DNA of 20,885 nucleotides from Dimargaris cristalligena. Lineage: Eukaryota; Kickxellomycota; Dimargaritomycetes; Dimargaritales; Dimargaritaceae. A program made the translations under genes and the position numbers. Of this stretch, positions 1 through 9,772 are shown in pieces; within the stretch, counting starts at the first letter, position 1; each line of letters opens with the position of its first letter. Below the pieces are notes generated by a model. It saw only the letters and a program-made list of their open reading frames with translations, was not told where the DNA came from and made no database searches. The stretch lies in NCBI GenBank assembly GCA_027576995.1, contig JANBQC010000504.1, forward strand, positions 1 to 20,885, read 5' to 3'.

Positions 1-1954
1 CCTCCTTGACGCCCTCTTCCTTGAATTTGAGGGTTTCGGCCCGGACCACGGGGGAGTTGATCAGATACATGCGCAGAGCGTCGGCACCGTACTTGTCAAT
101 GACCAGGGTGGGGTCGGGGTAGTTCTTGAGGCGCTTGCTCATCTTCTTGCCGTCAGCGGCCAGGACCAACCCACTGGCGATCAGGTTCTTGTAGGGGGCG
201 CAGTCAAACAAGTGCGTGGACAGGACCAGCAGAGTGTAGAACCAACCACGGGTCTGATCAATACCCTCGGAGACGAAATCAGCCGGGAAGGTGCTCTCGA
301 ACAGCTCGCGGTTCTCAAAGGGGTAGTGCTTCTGGGCGTAGGGCATGCTGCCGGACTCGAACCAACAGTCAAAGACCTCTTCGATACGACGCAGAACCCC
401 GCGGCCGGTGCGGGAAGGAATGGTGAGGTGATCGATCTTGTCGCGATGGATATCGGTCAGGCCGGTGACGCCGGTCAGTTCCTCCAGCTCGGCCACCGAG
501 CCTACGCAGACCACTTCCTCGTAGTCGTCGCTCACCCACAGGGGGATGGGAGTACCCCAGTAGCGGTTCCGGGAGATGTTCCAGTCGCGGGCGGCAGCCA
601 GCCAGTTACCGAAGCGCTTCTCCTGCACGAATTCGGGCACCCAGCGGGAGGTGCGGTTGTTGGCCAGGAGACGGTCGGTAATTTCCCGGACCCGTACAAA
701 CCAGGAGGGCACGGCCTTGTACACGAGAGGGGTGTCGGACCGCCAGCAGAAGGGGTAGCTATGGGACATTTGGGTTTGACGCACCAGGCGGTTAACGCGC
801 TTAAGGTGCTTCTGGATTTCCTTATCAGCGTCCTTGATGTAGAGGCCGGCGAAGTCGGTAACCTCGCTGGTCATAATACCGGACTCATTGACGGGGCAGG
901 GGAGGAAACCGTCGGGACTAATCACGCCGGCTTCGGTACAGCAGCGGTGATCGTCCTCACCGAAGCCAGGGGCCTGGTGGACGATACCGGTACCACTTTC
1001 GTCGGTGACATAGCGGTCGTTGAGCACCTTGAAGGCCCGTCCCTGGAATTCCTCCACGAAGTAGTCGAAGAGAGGGATGTACTCCCAGCCCAGCATCGAG
1101 CTACCGGAGAAGCGATCCAGGATTTCGAACTTGGCCTTCTTGGGGTTCTTGTACAGAACATCCAGGCGCTTCTCGAGCAAAACGTAGAGCTGGCCCGTCT
1201 CGCCGTCGCGGATCTTGATGTACTCAAAGTCCGGGTTGACACAGAGGGCCAAGTTACTGGGCAGGGTCCACGGGGTAGTGGTCCAGGCCAGCAGCTGCAC
1301 AGTGGGGTCGGACACCAGGGGGAAGGCCACCGTCACAGCGGGGTCCACCACATCCTTGTAGTTCTGGGTGGCCTCGAAGTTGGACAGGGGGGTGTTACAG
1401 CCGGTGGAGAAGGGCATGACGCGCACGCCGCGGTAGACCTTGCCCTTGCCATAGAGCTGGCCAAAGGCCCACCAGACACTCTCCATGAAGGAGGTGTCCA
1501 GGGTCTTGTAGTCATTGTCAAAGTCGATCCAACGACCGAGACGCTCCACGGTAGAGCGCCATTCATTGGCATAACGCATGACAATGCTACGACACTCGGC
1601 GTTGTACTTGTCGATACCCATGGCCATCACGTCGTCCCGGCCGGTGATGTGGAGTTTCTTGTCGATCTCATGCTCGACGGGGAGGCCATGGCAATCCCAG
1701 CCGAAGCGGCGCTCGACATAGTGGCCGGTCTGGTGAGCGAACCGGGTCACCACGTCTTTGATGGTGCCGGCCAACAAGTGGCCGTAGTGGGGCAGACCCG
1801 TGGCGAAGGGCGGGCCGTCGTAAAAGGTGAAGGGTTTGCGACCCTCGGACAGTTTAACGGAGGTGCGGAAAGCGTCGATCTCCCGCCAGTAGGCTTGGAT
1901 CTTTTCTTCCTCTTTGGGGAAGGAAAACCCGGTAAAGCCAGCTTGGTCGGCCAT
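1..1954 (-). CDS. ILS1: Cytosolic isoleucyl-tRNA synthetase, 5' part (partial)
   Basis: This class I aminoacyl-tRNA synthetase charges tRNA-Ile with isoleucine in the cytosol. The minus-strand frame opens at the ATG at 1952-1954 and runs uninterrupted off the left edge, giving 651 residues of a protein that is usually about 1,070. The N-terminus starts MADQAGFTGFSFPKEEEKI. The HIGH signature appears as HYGH at residues 56-59 (1778-1789), followed by the conserved stretch GWDCHGLPVEHEID. The CP1 editing domain is visible from DPAVTVAFPLV and the editing-site motif WTTTPWTLPSN. The KMSK signature is at residues 604-607 (134-145). HYGH, rather than the bacterial HIGH context, and the overall order fit the eukaryotic cytosolic enzyme (yeast Ils1, human IARS1), not the mitochondrial one. 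The anticodon-binding C-terminal part lies outside the window. There is no intron in the visible part. The plus strand carries a 596-codon open frame here, which is a shadow of this gene. Confidence 0.96.
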   Translation of the reverse strand, partial: MADQAGFTGFSFPKEEEKIQAYWREIDAFRTSVKLSEGRKPFTFYDGPPFATGLPHYGHLLAGTIKDVVTRFAHQTGHYVERRFGWDCHGLPVEHEIDKKLHITGRDDVMAMGIDKYNAECRSIVMRYANEWRSTVERLGRWIDFDNDYKTLDTSFMESVWWAFGQLYGKGKVYRGVRVMPFSTGCNTPLSNFEATQNYKDVVDPAVTVAFPLVSDPTVQLLAWTTTPWTLPSNLALCVNPDFEYIKIRDGETGQLYVLLEKRLDVLYKNPKKAKFEILDRFSGSSMLGWEYIPLFDYFVEEFQGRAFKVLNDRYVTDESGTGIVHQAPGFGEDDHRCCTEAGVISPDGFLPCPVNESGIMTSEVTDFAGLYIKDADKEIQKHLKRVNRLVRQTQMSHSYPFCWRSDTPLVYKAVPSWFVRVREITDRLLANNRTSRWVPEFVQEKRFGNWLAAARDWNISRNRYWGTPIPLWVSDDYEEVVCVGSVAELEELTGVTGLTDIHRDKIDHLTIPSRTGRGVLRRIEEVFDCWFESGSMPYAQKHYPFENRELFESTFPADFVSEGIDQTRGWFYTLLVLSTHLFDCAPYKNLIASGLVLAADGKKMSKRLKNYPDPTLVIDKYGADALRMYLINSPVVRAETLKFKEEGVKE

Positions 1955-2532
1955 GGTTTCAAGCGGAGGGCGAATTCACGAAAAGTAGGACCTATAGAAT
2001 AGTAACAGAAACAACGAAGCTAAGGTAATCTACGGCAGGGCCAACACAAAAGAAGCTGGATGTTGTCGAAACAGGCAGCCAAGAATGGTACGGCCAAGCT
2101 TTATTAGTCGACCATCGATATAGTCCACTCCACACATCATTGCCACGGTGGTGGTAGAGTAGGCAAAAAAAGATGAATCATCTACAGCCAAATAGAACGT
2201 GTGTGACACACATTCATCCACTAAAAGTGTGCCTCCCCTTCTGATATTATACTCCGCCACTATTGGTCCACGGCAAGGCCCTCGGCCCACATTCCGGGTG
2301 CGCTGCTTTTGCCATGACGTGTAGGGTACGGTGGCGGGGTCTTTGGCTGTCTTTAAAGTAGTACTGTGGGCTAATCGACATGTCCTATTTCTATAAAAGC
2401 TATACCAGCTGATTGTATGAAGTACAAGCAGGCCAGCCGTTCCATGGTTGAGCCCATTCACCAGGGATGGACCACCCTTATATACCCTCCGAGGCATTAA
2501 GGACGTGCATCACTCTAGACTGGTTTAACAAT

Positions 2533-2670
2533 TGGAAGAAATTCAAACCAGCTGTATAAGGTTTTACATAATACGTGTATGGACGAATATATGTGAGAAT
2601 ATCTTTTAACCAGTAATATTGGCCTCATCCAATAGATTTTTCGCTATACAGCCTGAATGAACTTCTCCCA
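2533..2670 (+). mobile_element. MITE-like element, copy 1
   Basis: This is a 138-bp non-coding element related to copies at 14774-14911 and 20755-20880. Copies 1 and 2 have identical length and differ at about a dozen positions by eye. The left end TGGAAGAAATTC and the right end GAACTTCTCCCA are inverted repeats with mismatches. The next inner block, CTGTATAA on the left and CTATACAG on the right, is also inverted with one mismatch. The element is flanked by AT on both sides (outer context AATT...AATT). It lies in the intergenic DNA upstream of ILS1. It encodes no protein, so it would depend on a transposase elsewhere. Confidence 0.75.
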
Positions 2671-3364
2671 ATTAATCATCTGAAGCTAGCTTCTTCCCAC
2701 CCTAATTACATAATATAGATATAAAAATGGCGATACTGTACCGATTGTTGGAAATACAGAGTGCGAGTTACATTGAGCCTCCAGTCTAGTTAATGCCAAG
2801 TGAAGAAGCCCAGTGGTGAGGTGAGCGCGGCAAATTGAAGCAAACCCCCAAACAAGGACTGACATGCGTGCACATAATACACCAGTGAGGTCAAGTAGGA
2901 CGGCGAACCATGCTGGTGGCTCTGGTGAACATATTCGGGGTTTGGCATTAAGTTGTGGATACAACTGATTTGTGAAAACATTGACTTGGTAATGAATGCC
3001 GCAGCGTATTTGAAAATAGCCGCATGAATAATTGGCGCTGTAGGTAGAACCATGGCATCATTGAAATTTACAAAAGCCCCTTACTGCCAATATTTAATTG
3101 AGCCGTAGTGACCATGGGTCATCAATCTGCGGGATCTCGAATACCAGCGGGGGACCTAACAAAAGTATACCCTATTATAATTATTGTCGGCTTTCTAATC
3201 AGGTAAATATATGTCGTCCAAAAGGATCGGTAGATATCCCCCACGTTCCTACAAAAAGATTAAATGTGTATCCTGTTAATCAGTCTATTCGTGGTTTCAA
3301 TACATAGCTTTGCGCTCTCATTATTTATAACCATTCAAAGAATAGTATACACAATTTCAAAACT

Positions 3365-3370
3365 TTTATT
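3365..3370 (-). terminator. Candidate polyadenylation signal of the WD40 gene
   Basis: AATAAA reads on the minus strand about 100 bases beyond the WD40 gene stop codon, in an AT-rich stretch. This matches the canonical hexamer in a plausible place, but no transcript evidence is available and the hexamer is expected by chance in such AT-rich DNA. Confidence 0.35.
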
Positions 3371-3468
3371 GAACGTTTTTAATTACCATAAGTAAACAAT
3401 AGACAAAATATAACAACCGAATGCAGCCATCAGTTCAGGTTTAAAAAAAAATAGAGGGGAGGGGAAGA

Positions 3469-6187
3469 TCACTGGATAGCTAAGCCCTTCTCCAGTTGAA
3501 AATCGAAAAAGGCCATGGAATTGCTAGTCCCCACCGAAACCATGGTTGGCGAATCCCACATGAAGGCGGATTTAAGCACCTTTTTATCAAGCATCCCAAT
3601 GGACTGCGAAGGCCCCTGGGTGAGGCCCGCGTAGCGGATATCCCATACATTAACGAACCCGTCATCGTGCCGCCCACAGACGACCAGGGTACCTTCCGGG
3701 TGAAACGAAGGGGTCACGTACTGGGAGAGGTTGTTCGATTGGGGAAATCCAAACGTCAGCCCCGTGGACTCGCCGTTCGGCTGACGAAGATCGAGCAGTA
3801 TTAATTGGTCATCCATGGTCGCCCGGGTGATTAGCAGCATGCTGGGGTGACGGGGGTGGGGCAATACATGGCTGACCCGGTCCGCCTTAAGTATGAGCTG
3901 GGCCTCGGTACGTTCGAGGGGTTGCATAAATACCCGGCCATCGGCACCCCCCGATAACCAGGATTCCCCGTATGGCAAATACGCCATGGCATTGATCTTG
4001 CCAGTGTGACCGGTAGTCCAAGTGAATTGACCATCGAAGGAACAGGCCGGAGTCGAAGAGCCCCGGCCTACTGGTTGGGGACGGCTGTAGTCCCAAAGGA
4101 TCACTTTTTTAGACGCTGTGGCGGTGACGAACCTTAATTTATCGGTGTCGCCAATCGCCGCAATAGCCGGGTACCCCAGCGACGCGCACTCCGTTTCCAA
4201 CAGTGACTGAATATGGTAACCGACCCCACGTTGATCAATATTGGTAATGTGGATGAAGGTGACCGAGGCCCCGGTGTCGCTACCGCGGTCCCCGCGGATC
4301 AAGGCCAATGTTTCGGGGCCCACCCAGATCATGTCTTCGGCAAAGGGCATGCGGAGCTTGGACGCCGGGATATTATCCAGTATACCGTGGCTTTTGGGGT
4401 TCCAGAATTGGATGCCTCCGTCCAGGGTATTGGTCGTGATGAGGCCAGTGCCGTTTCCGCGGGTCCAGGGAATTTCATGTGTGAGAAGGGCCCGGGGCTT
4501 GCGCGGAAATGCCTTGATAGTCTGAATCGGGCCCCGAGGGATAAATCGAGCTAAGGATAACGTACCACCAGCTGCGACGGGGACTTTCACGGCCGATGAC
4601 GTTGATTCCTGAACCGGAAGGTTGGGGATGGTTTGCATAGTCCGTGTCATGGTTATTTCCAAATGCCCAGGTCCGCCGAACGCGGCATTATTGTTGATGA
4701 AATTCAATTGTTGACGGGTCTCCGTGGTTGGGTGATGAGGGCTGGATACCGGCATGTCCTCTTGAACAGGGGATGAGCTAGTAGCAATGGGTCGCCGATG
4801 AAATCTGTTGGGCTGGTGATTAGCACTGGCCGCAGGTGTGGCCTCTAAAATGCCGGGGGAGGGAGCGACCGGTGACGAGGGCAACTCAGGGATGTTCGTG
4901 GGGGGACGAGGTGTAATCGATGCCGAAGGCGGCTCGGGAACTGACATGGAGGGGTGGTGCTCCAAAAGACGCTTGGTAAGCTGGCGGATAGTTTCGTTGG
5001 TCGATTGCAATTTCCGAGAGAGGTAGTTGTGCTGTTTCCAGGCCTCCTGGAGCTGTATCAGGGTAAGTGTAATAATAGAGGGATGGCAATCGCAGTATTT
5101 ATATATATATATATATAAATTGAAAATAGTAAATGAAATGAATGAGTATCAAACAGTATAGGAACATGTACATGGCGGAAATTGGGAGCTAGGTGGCATG
5201 CAAGAAAGTATGGCCTAAAAAAACGCAAGAATATGAAGGAGAATATCATAAGGGCAATCCCGGTGATCAATAGGGCCTAGCATCGAGATTTGATTGGCCG
5301 TTGAAATGCAAGCGACGGCCTGATCAATTGGGCCTTTATTGTTCGCAAGGAATAGCTACAGACCTATGTGGGTATGCTGGATAAGACAGGTGAGGAATGG
5401 GTAGACTTACCTCAGCGTAGGATTTGGCCACATCATATCCCGGTGACGGCGGAGTGGGAGATGACTCAGCAACGGAGACCCGGGCACTTGGATGGTTGTC
5501 CTTGGCATGGTGATGGCTCCTCCCTTTATTGGAGATGGCAGGAGCAGAGGAACCTTCTGACCGCTGGCGTTTAATTGGAGCCGAATCGTGGGCGAGGGGC
5601 CTGCGGTGGGCGGATGGGCCCGGATGGCCGGGTCTATTCGGCCGACCCTGGGTAGAAGATGTCCGCTGGCTAGAGGTGTGGGTTTGGTTGTCACGACGAC
5701 GATCGCGGCCCGCGGTTCTATCGGTTGGGTGGGTGGTTTCTTGCCGGTCCCGACTCCGATAGGGGGGCGACGAGTCACGGGCTGGCCACCGGTCACCCAT
5801 GGTGTTGGTGGGTATTTCGATAAGAGGGGTAGAGGATCCAGACGAGTTCAATGGGACGCCAAGCTCCGAGTCCTGGTCGATAAAGGGATTCGCAGGGCTG
5901 GCCGGCACGGACGGTGTTTTTCTTGGGTTCGAGTATTTGGGGCCCTTACTGGACTCGGTCGGTAGAGGCGGACAAGAGGCAGGGGCTCGGAAAGGCGGGG
6001 GACTTTCCCGGGACTGGGCTATACCTGGTGAAGGAGGAGTGGTTGGAATCTTTATCTGGAGTACGGAATTACGAAATAAAGCGCTGAAGGAGGGAGTTGA
6101 CTGTGGTTCCTCCGCCTTGGAATGGTGGGAATCCGCAGCTGTGCCCTTCGATGCTGATTTACCAGGGACCGCTGGGAACCGACTCAT
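3469..6187 (-). CDS. WD40-repeat protein with long disordered N-terminus, two exons
   Basis: Exon 1 is 6187-5411 and exon 2 is 5052-3469, joined across a 358-base phase-0 intron (GTAAGT donor, ATACAG acceptor). The product is 786 residues. Residues 1 to about 250 are rich in Pro, Ser, Arg and His and look disordered. Residues about 255-292, which span the splice junction, form a likely coiled coil (AKSYAE then LQEAWKQHNYLSRK), and this continuity supports the splice. Another Pro/Ser-rich stretch follows. From about residue 440 to the end come divergent WD40 blades, for example GHTGKINAMAYLPYGESWL, LILLDLRQPNGES, and FHPEGTLVVCGRHDDG followed by FVNVWDIRY. WD40 propellers are protein-interaction platforms, but I do not recognise this one, so no function is assigned. 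The ATG at 6187 is chosen because it begins the long open exon. A minor extra exon within the intron cannot be excluded. A candidate poly(A) signal lies about 100 bases past the stop. Confidence 0.82.
5095..5120. repeat. TA microsatellite in the WD40 gene intron
   Basis: An alternating TA run lies at about 5100-5117 inside the intron. With its flanks (GTATTT on the left, AAATTG on the right) the core from TTT to AAA is a perfect palindrome. Confidence 0.85.
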
Positions 6188-7525
6188 GCTCGTTTAACTT
6201 GGGAGTAATGCACCGCCCCAGCGTACGAGACAGTTTAACAAGGGAATGGGTGGTTTTCAAATAAGAACGGAAAAAGGTAGAAAAATGAAAATATACTATA
6301 CCAACCAAAAAAAAGAGAGGGTTAGTCAAGCGGTAATAGCAAACATACTAAATATAGCGAACGGCGCTATTGATTGGAAACGGTAAACACTGACGGGTCT
6401 TTCACTGTATAAAAGCCCACACAGGAGAGAAGAGGCGCTTTACGGGTAGTAGTGCTCTGATTTGTAGCGGCGTATTGCGTTGACGGGCGCAGTATACATC
6501 CTAAAGAAAGAACCCCACAATTGGGTAAGTTGGGCGCCACGAGTTCAGCAGCTACTTTCGAACTTCAGGGTCGAGAAAGATCCCTCGGATATGGGCAAGA
6601 TCCCTACGGATGCATCCCATTCCAGCGAGTCCGAATAGCCGCTAACGAGGGAGTGGATTGACGAGTCCACAATGCAACCGGGTTTGGTTGATATTTCTAT
6701 TGCAAGCAGTGCGCCAACGGCATTCCCCCAGGGTGAATAACCTAACCCGCCGAATCTATTGTTCATATTTTCCCTTTAGCATCCGCTAGCATTATTATAC
6801 TAGATAACAGATAGCCGTCTTCCCAATTACCAGTCCTAAAATGCAACAGCTCCCCGTGGTTCGGAAATAGTTGGTATCTTGGCACCACTACCATTTACAT
6901 GTATTAACCATACCACTTAATCCTGGTGGTTATTTCGTTTATAACCGCCTTACTAGTAGTCCTATGAGTAAACCCGATTACCTCGTGTCCTACTTTCAGT
7001 CACCAAGCGTTTATTCTACTATCCTAGGTTCCATCCCTCCAGCGGGACTGCAGGTTCCGACAGGCCAGTTTTGCCCCCTATTAGTTTCAACTGTCACGTA
7101 TTCTTTGTAATTTGATTAAATAATAGATTATAAACATAAATAAATAAAGCTCAAGCTGTTTCGTTAGATCATTATAGAGTACCCCTCATGGTTCACTGAA
7201 GTTGATGTGGTGTCTCTATTGGCATAAATATCAGACGTTCCATGCAATGCGTAACACCGACTAATCATAATCAATCATTCAATTTATTTACTTGGATAGA
7301 TGGTTGCAATGGATCTATGGGTTAAGCAAAGTGTTGGGCCGAAGAGCAGATACGGCCGGAAAAAATAGGTACTGTCGCAGACTACATCGCATGACTGCAA
7401 ATGAATCCACCATTATTGTTAAATAATCCCGAAATGCGCGTGCGCGTGTGTTTGTGTCGCCAGTCTATACAAGCGCTCATGGAGTTCCAGCCCTCAATTA
7501 CCAAGTATGCACAATGCGTAGCTCA
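6188..7525. other. Intergenic region, WD40 gene 5' side to carrier 3' end
   Basis: This is 1.3 kb between two minus-strand genes. It should contain the WD40 promoter and the carrier 3' UTR. Small frames (6545-6766 minus, 6871-7110 plus) have no recognisable domain and are not called. An AATAAA on the minus strand at 7283-7288, about 240 bases past the carrier stop, is a possible poly(A) signal. An alternating purine-pyrimidine tract lies at 7434-7451. No tRNA-like structure was recognised. Confidence 0.5.
7434..7451. repeat. Alternating CG/TG purine-pyrimidine tract
   Basis: Eighteen bases alternate strictly between purine and pyrimidine (ATGCGCGTGCGCGTGTGT), mostly CG and TG steps. This is the type of sequence that can adopt Z-DNA under supercoiling. 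It lies about 75 bases beyond the carrier stop codon. A function is not implied. Confidence 0.6.
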
Positions 7526-8727
7526 TCAGGTACTCTTGCCTCCGATCCACCGCTGCTGGGCTTCGTAGGTTAGTAGTGCGATACCGAACAATGGGGCCAC
7601 GATGCAGCAACGCGGGAGTACGCCCTTGAATAAGGCCTGGGGACCTTCATTCCGGACGATATCCTGGAAGCAGTCTCGAACACCGTGGTACTTGGTGGAC
7701 GTCTGCAGGCGCGTCTTGATCACATCCGCAGGCGTCACGGCACCCGCAGCGAAGAAGGCGGCCACCATGCCGGATAGGAATACTCCGTAAAATGGGGTCT
7801 GGCCGGTCAGGGGATCCGCGAGCTGGCTCTTTAGGATGGCATGCGTGGGGAAAAAGACAACCGAGAAGGGAACATCACTAGGAGGACATTAAATATGGGG
7901 GGACGGCGGCATCATTGGAAGAAGATACATACGTGCACAAATATACGAAAGTGACGGACGTTAGTAAACTAAGTAGGCAATGGGGAATAGCGCGCCCAGC
8001 CAGATTGTCTTGAAAAACCAGGTAACGATGGGGTCAAGAAACCATATTTCAGGTCGGTAGAATCCCGGATAACTATGCAACCAATTAAACCGTAAATAGA
8101 CACAGCTTGGTGGAGGCATTGCAAACTAAAAACTCGGCTCCCTTACCGTAATAGCGTGGCGGGAGTACCCCGGTACAATCCACGCAGTCCAAGTTGACGA
8201 ACCAGGCCCATTGCCGTCGGTTTCGGCGCGCCCGGGGTCGTCCCGGCCACCTGCATATTAATTTTGACGATTTCCATGGGATTAGTGACAATGACCTGAC
8301 ACACCCCCGCGGTGGCCCCAGCTATCATGCCGTAACCGGGCCCCAGCTGGGATTCTGACTGACCGGGGGCCAAATAGCGACCGGCGAGCCATTCGCGGGT
8401 AAAGTCATTGACCGCCAACTTAATGGCCTTCTCAGGAGTAATACCGACTAAATTGGGGACCAACCCGCGGTATACCCCGCGCATGCCCTCGTGGCGTACT
8501 AATTGCCGGAAACAGTCAACGCCGTGCCGATAGGGTAACACCCCCTGGGCATTGGGTCGTTGATTTTGGAGGCGTGTCTTGACAATATCCAGCGGGTATA
8601 TGATCAAGGTACCGGTGATCCCAGCGACCGCTCCGCCGAGCAACTTATGGACTAACTTGGTCAGTCCGGTGGGGGCTGTCGTCGGGACCAATGTTTCCGG
8701 GGAGGCGGTGGTGGTGGGTAAACTCAT
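7526..8727 (-). CDS. Mitochondrial carrier (SLC25), glutamate carrier-like, two exons
   Basis: Exon 1 is 8727-8147 and exon 2 is 7877-7526, with a 269-base phase-2 intron (GTAAGG donor, CCTAG acceptor) that splits an Arg codon. The 310-residue product has the usual three-repeat length of inner-membrane carriers. The three signature motifs are PLDIVK at 45-50, PMEIVK at 150-155 and PADVIK at 243-248, each at the end of an odd-numbered helix. The stretch TPEKAIKLAVNDFTR at about 97-111 is characteristic of the SLC25A12/13/18/22 branch (aspartate-glutamate and glutamate carriers). CQVIVTNPMEIVKI, DVPFSV and VAPLFGIA also match that branch. There is no EF-hand or other N-terminal regulatory domain, so the architecture resembles the short glutamate/H+ carriers (GC1/GC2) rather than Agc1. 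The substrate is inferred, not shown. An in-frame ATG at 9078 would add 117 residues without domain features. I treat that stretch as 5' UTR and chose the ATG at 8727. Confidence 0.93.
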
Positions 8728-9772
8728 GGTGGAAAAGGGATGGTCTAGGTAAGGGGAAATGGAGACTCGGCTCGAATTGGGCGAGAGGAAGGGTGGGGAG
8801 AGACAGTTGAACAGTAGGAAGTAGTGAACAAGAGGCCCCCATGCAAAAAGAGGGAGGAAAAATAACGACCAAAAGACTTCAAAACTGGCTAGGTTACACA
8901 CAGTGGCATATTGGTTGTATACAACGATTGTTGCATAAACCCAGCCGAGCCTTCGTGCGCCTGCGGAGTGACAATCATGGTGCAAAAAATCCACGTAATC
9001 GAAACAAGCAGGCCCGGCTTTATATAAAACATCTAGGAAAAATGGTCCATTAATTGCAACTGCACCTGCCAATGCCAACCCTGTTTAATTTATCGGGCGG
9101 ATGATCGCGCCCAACCAACTGGATACGATGGTCAGAACCGGACATTATTGGGTCATCCGAGTTGGATCATGTTCCTGTTTGGCTGTCGTCTGATCCCACC
9201 GGCATTCATCTTTGTTAAAAGAATGGTTCAGTTAAATGGAGTATGTCGATGATAGTAGAGTTAAAACAACACATGCCGGCCGAGTTACTCCAGTGGCAGA
9301 GAGCAAAGGGTTGTGGGTGGTTGGATAAATATATAAAACTAAGCATGTTTAGGTAGTTTATTGGTAAAAATAAAACTAAGATAAAAAGGAGAGGGGTCCC
9401 ATACAAGAAAGGGGCGGAAATAACAGGTCCGAAGGCGTGTCAATAGATTAAAGGAATGCGTTATACAGTGTGGTATTTGAAAGAGAGTAAAATGAAATAA
9501 AATCAAAAGATAATCACTGCCAAAACATCCGAAAAATGATAATAGGAGCGGTCACAAGACAGACATGGATAATGGAGGTAGTTTTACGTTGCAAATGAGT
9601 GGAGAGGAATAGATTGTGAGGGTACTCTGGACCAAGAATGGGGGGGGGTGTTTAAATATAAGCCTTCAAAAAGAGGGTTACAAGAATAAAGGAATAATGA
9701 ATGAGAAGCAAGTAAAGCCGGGGTAAAGAAATCGACAATGGACGACGGGTAGGTCTGCAGATATCACTTCCG
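8728..9772. other. Intergenic region, carrier 5' side to CLC 3' end
   Basis: This 1-kb stretch lies between two minus-strand genes. A palindromic TTTATATAAA word at about 9019-9028 is a possible TATA-like element about 290 bases upstream of the carrier start. The half next to the CLC gene (9210-9760) is purine-rich on the plus strand and should be the CLC 3' UTR. A minus-strand AATAAA lies at 9357-9362, and a short poly-G run lies near 9641. No gene was recognised. Confidence 0.5.

Larger units (their letters stand above)
1955..3468. other. Intergenic region, ILS1 5' side to WD40 gene 3' end
   Basis: This 1.5-kb AT-rich stretch must hold the ILS1 promoter and the 3' end of the WD40 gene. A minus-strand frame of 155 codons (2030-2497) and shorter ones have no recognisable motifs, and I do not consider them genes. 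A MITE-like element sits at 2533-2670. A TATAAAAG word near 2393 is on the plus strand and so points away from ILS1. Nothing else was recognised. Confidence 0.6.

Noticed and set aside
212..2002. 596-codon plus-strand open frame
   Set aside because: It lies opposite the isoleucyl-tRNA synthetase, whose HYGH, editing and KMSK motifs are clear on the minus strand. The plus frame has no domain and is a codon-bias shadow.
2030..2497. 155-codon minus-strand frame upstream of ILS1
   Set aside because: It has no motif, atypical composition for a folded protein, and lies where the ILS1 promoter is expected. It may be random.
8143..9078. N-terminal extension of the carrier from an ATG at 9078
   Set aside because: The extra 117 residues show no domain, and the family has its usual length when started at 8727. 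The stretch is more likely 5' UTR or promoter.
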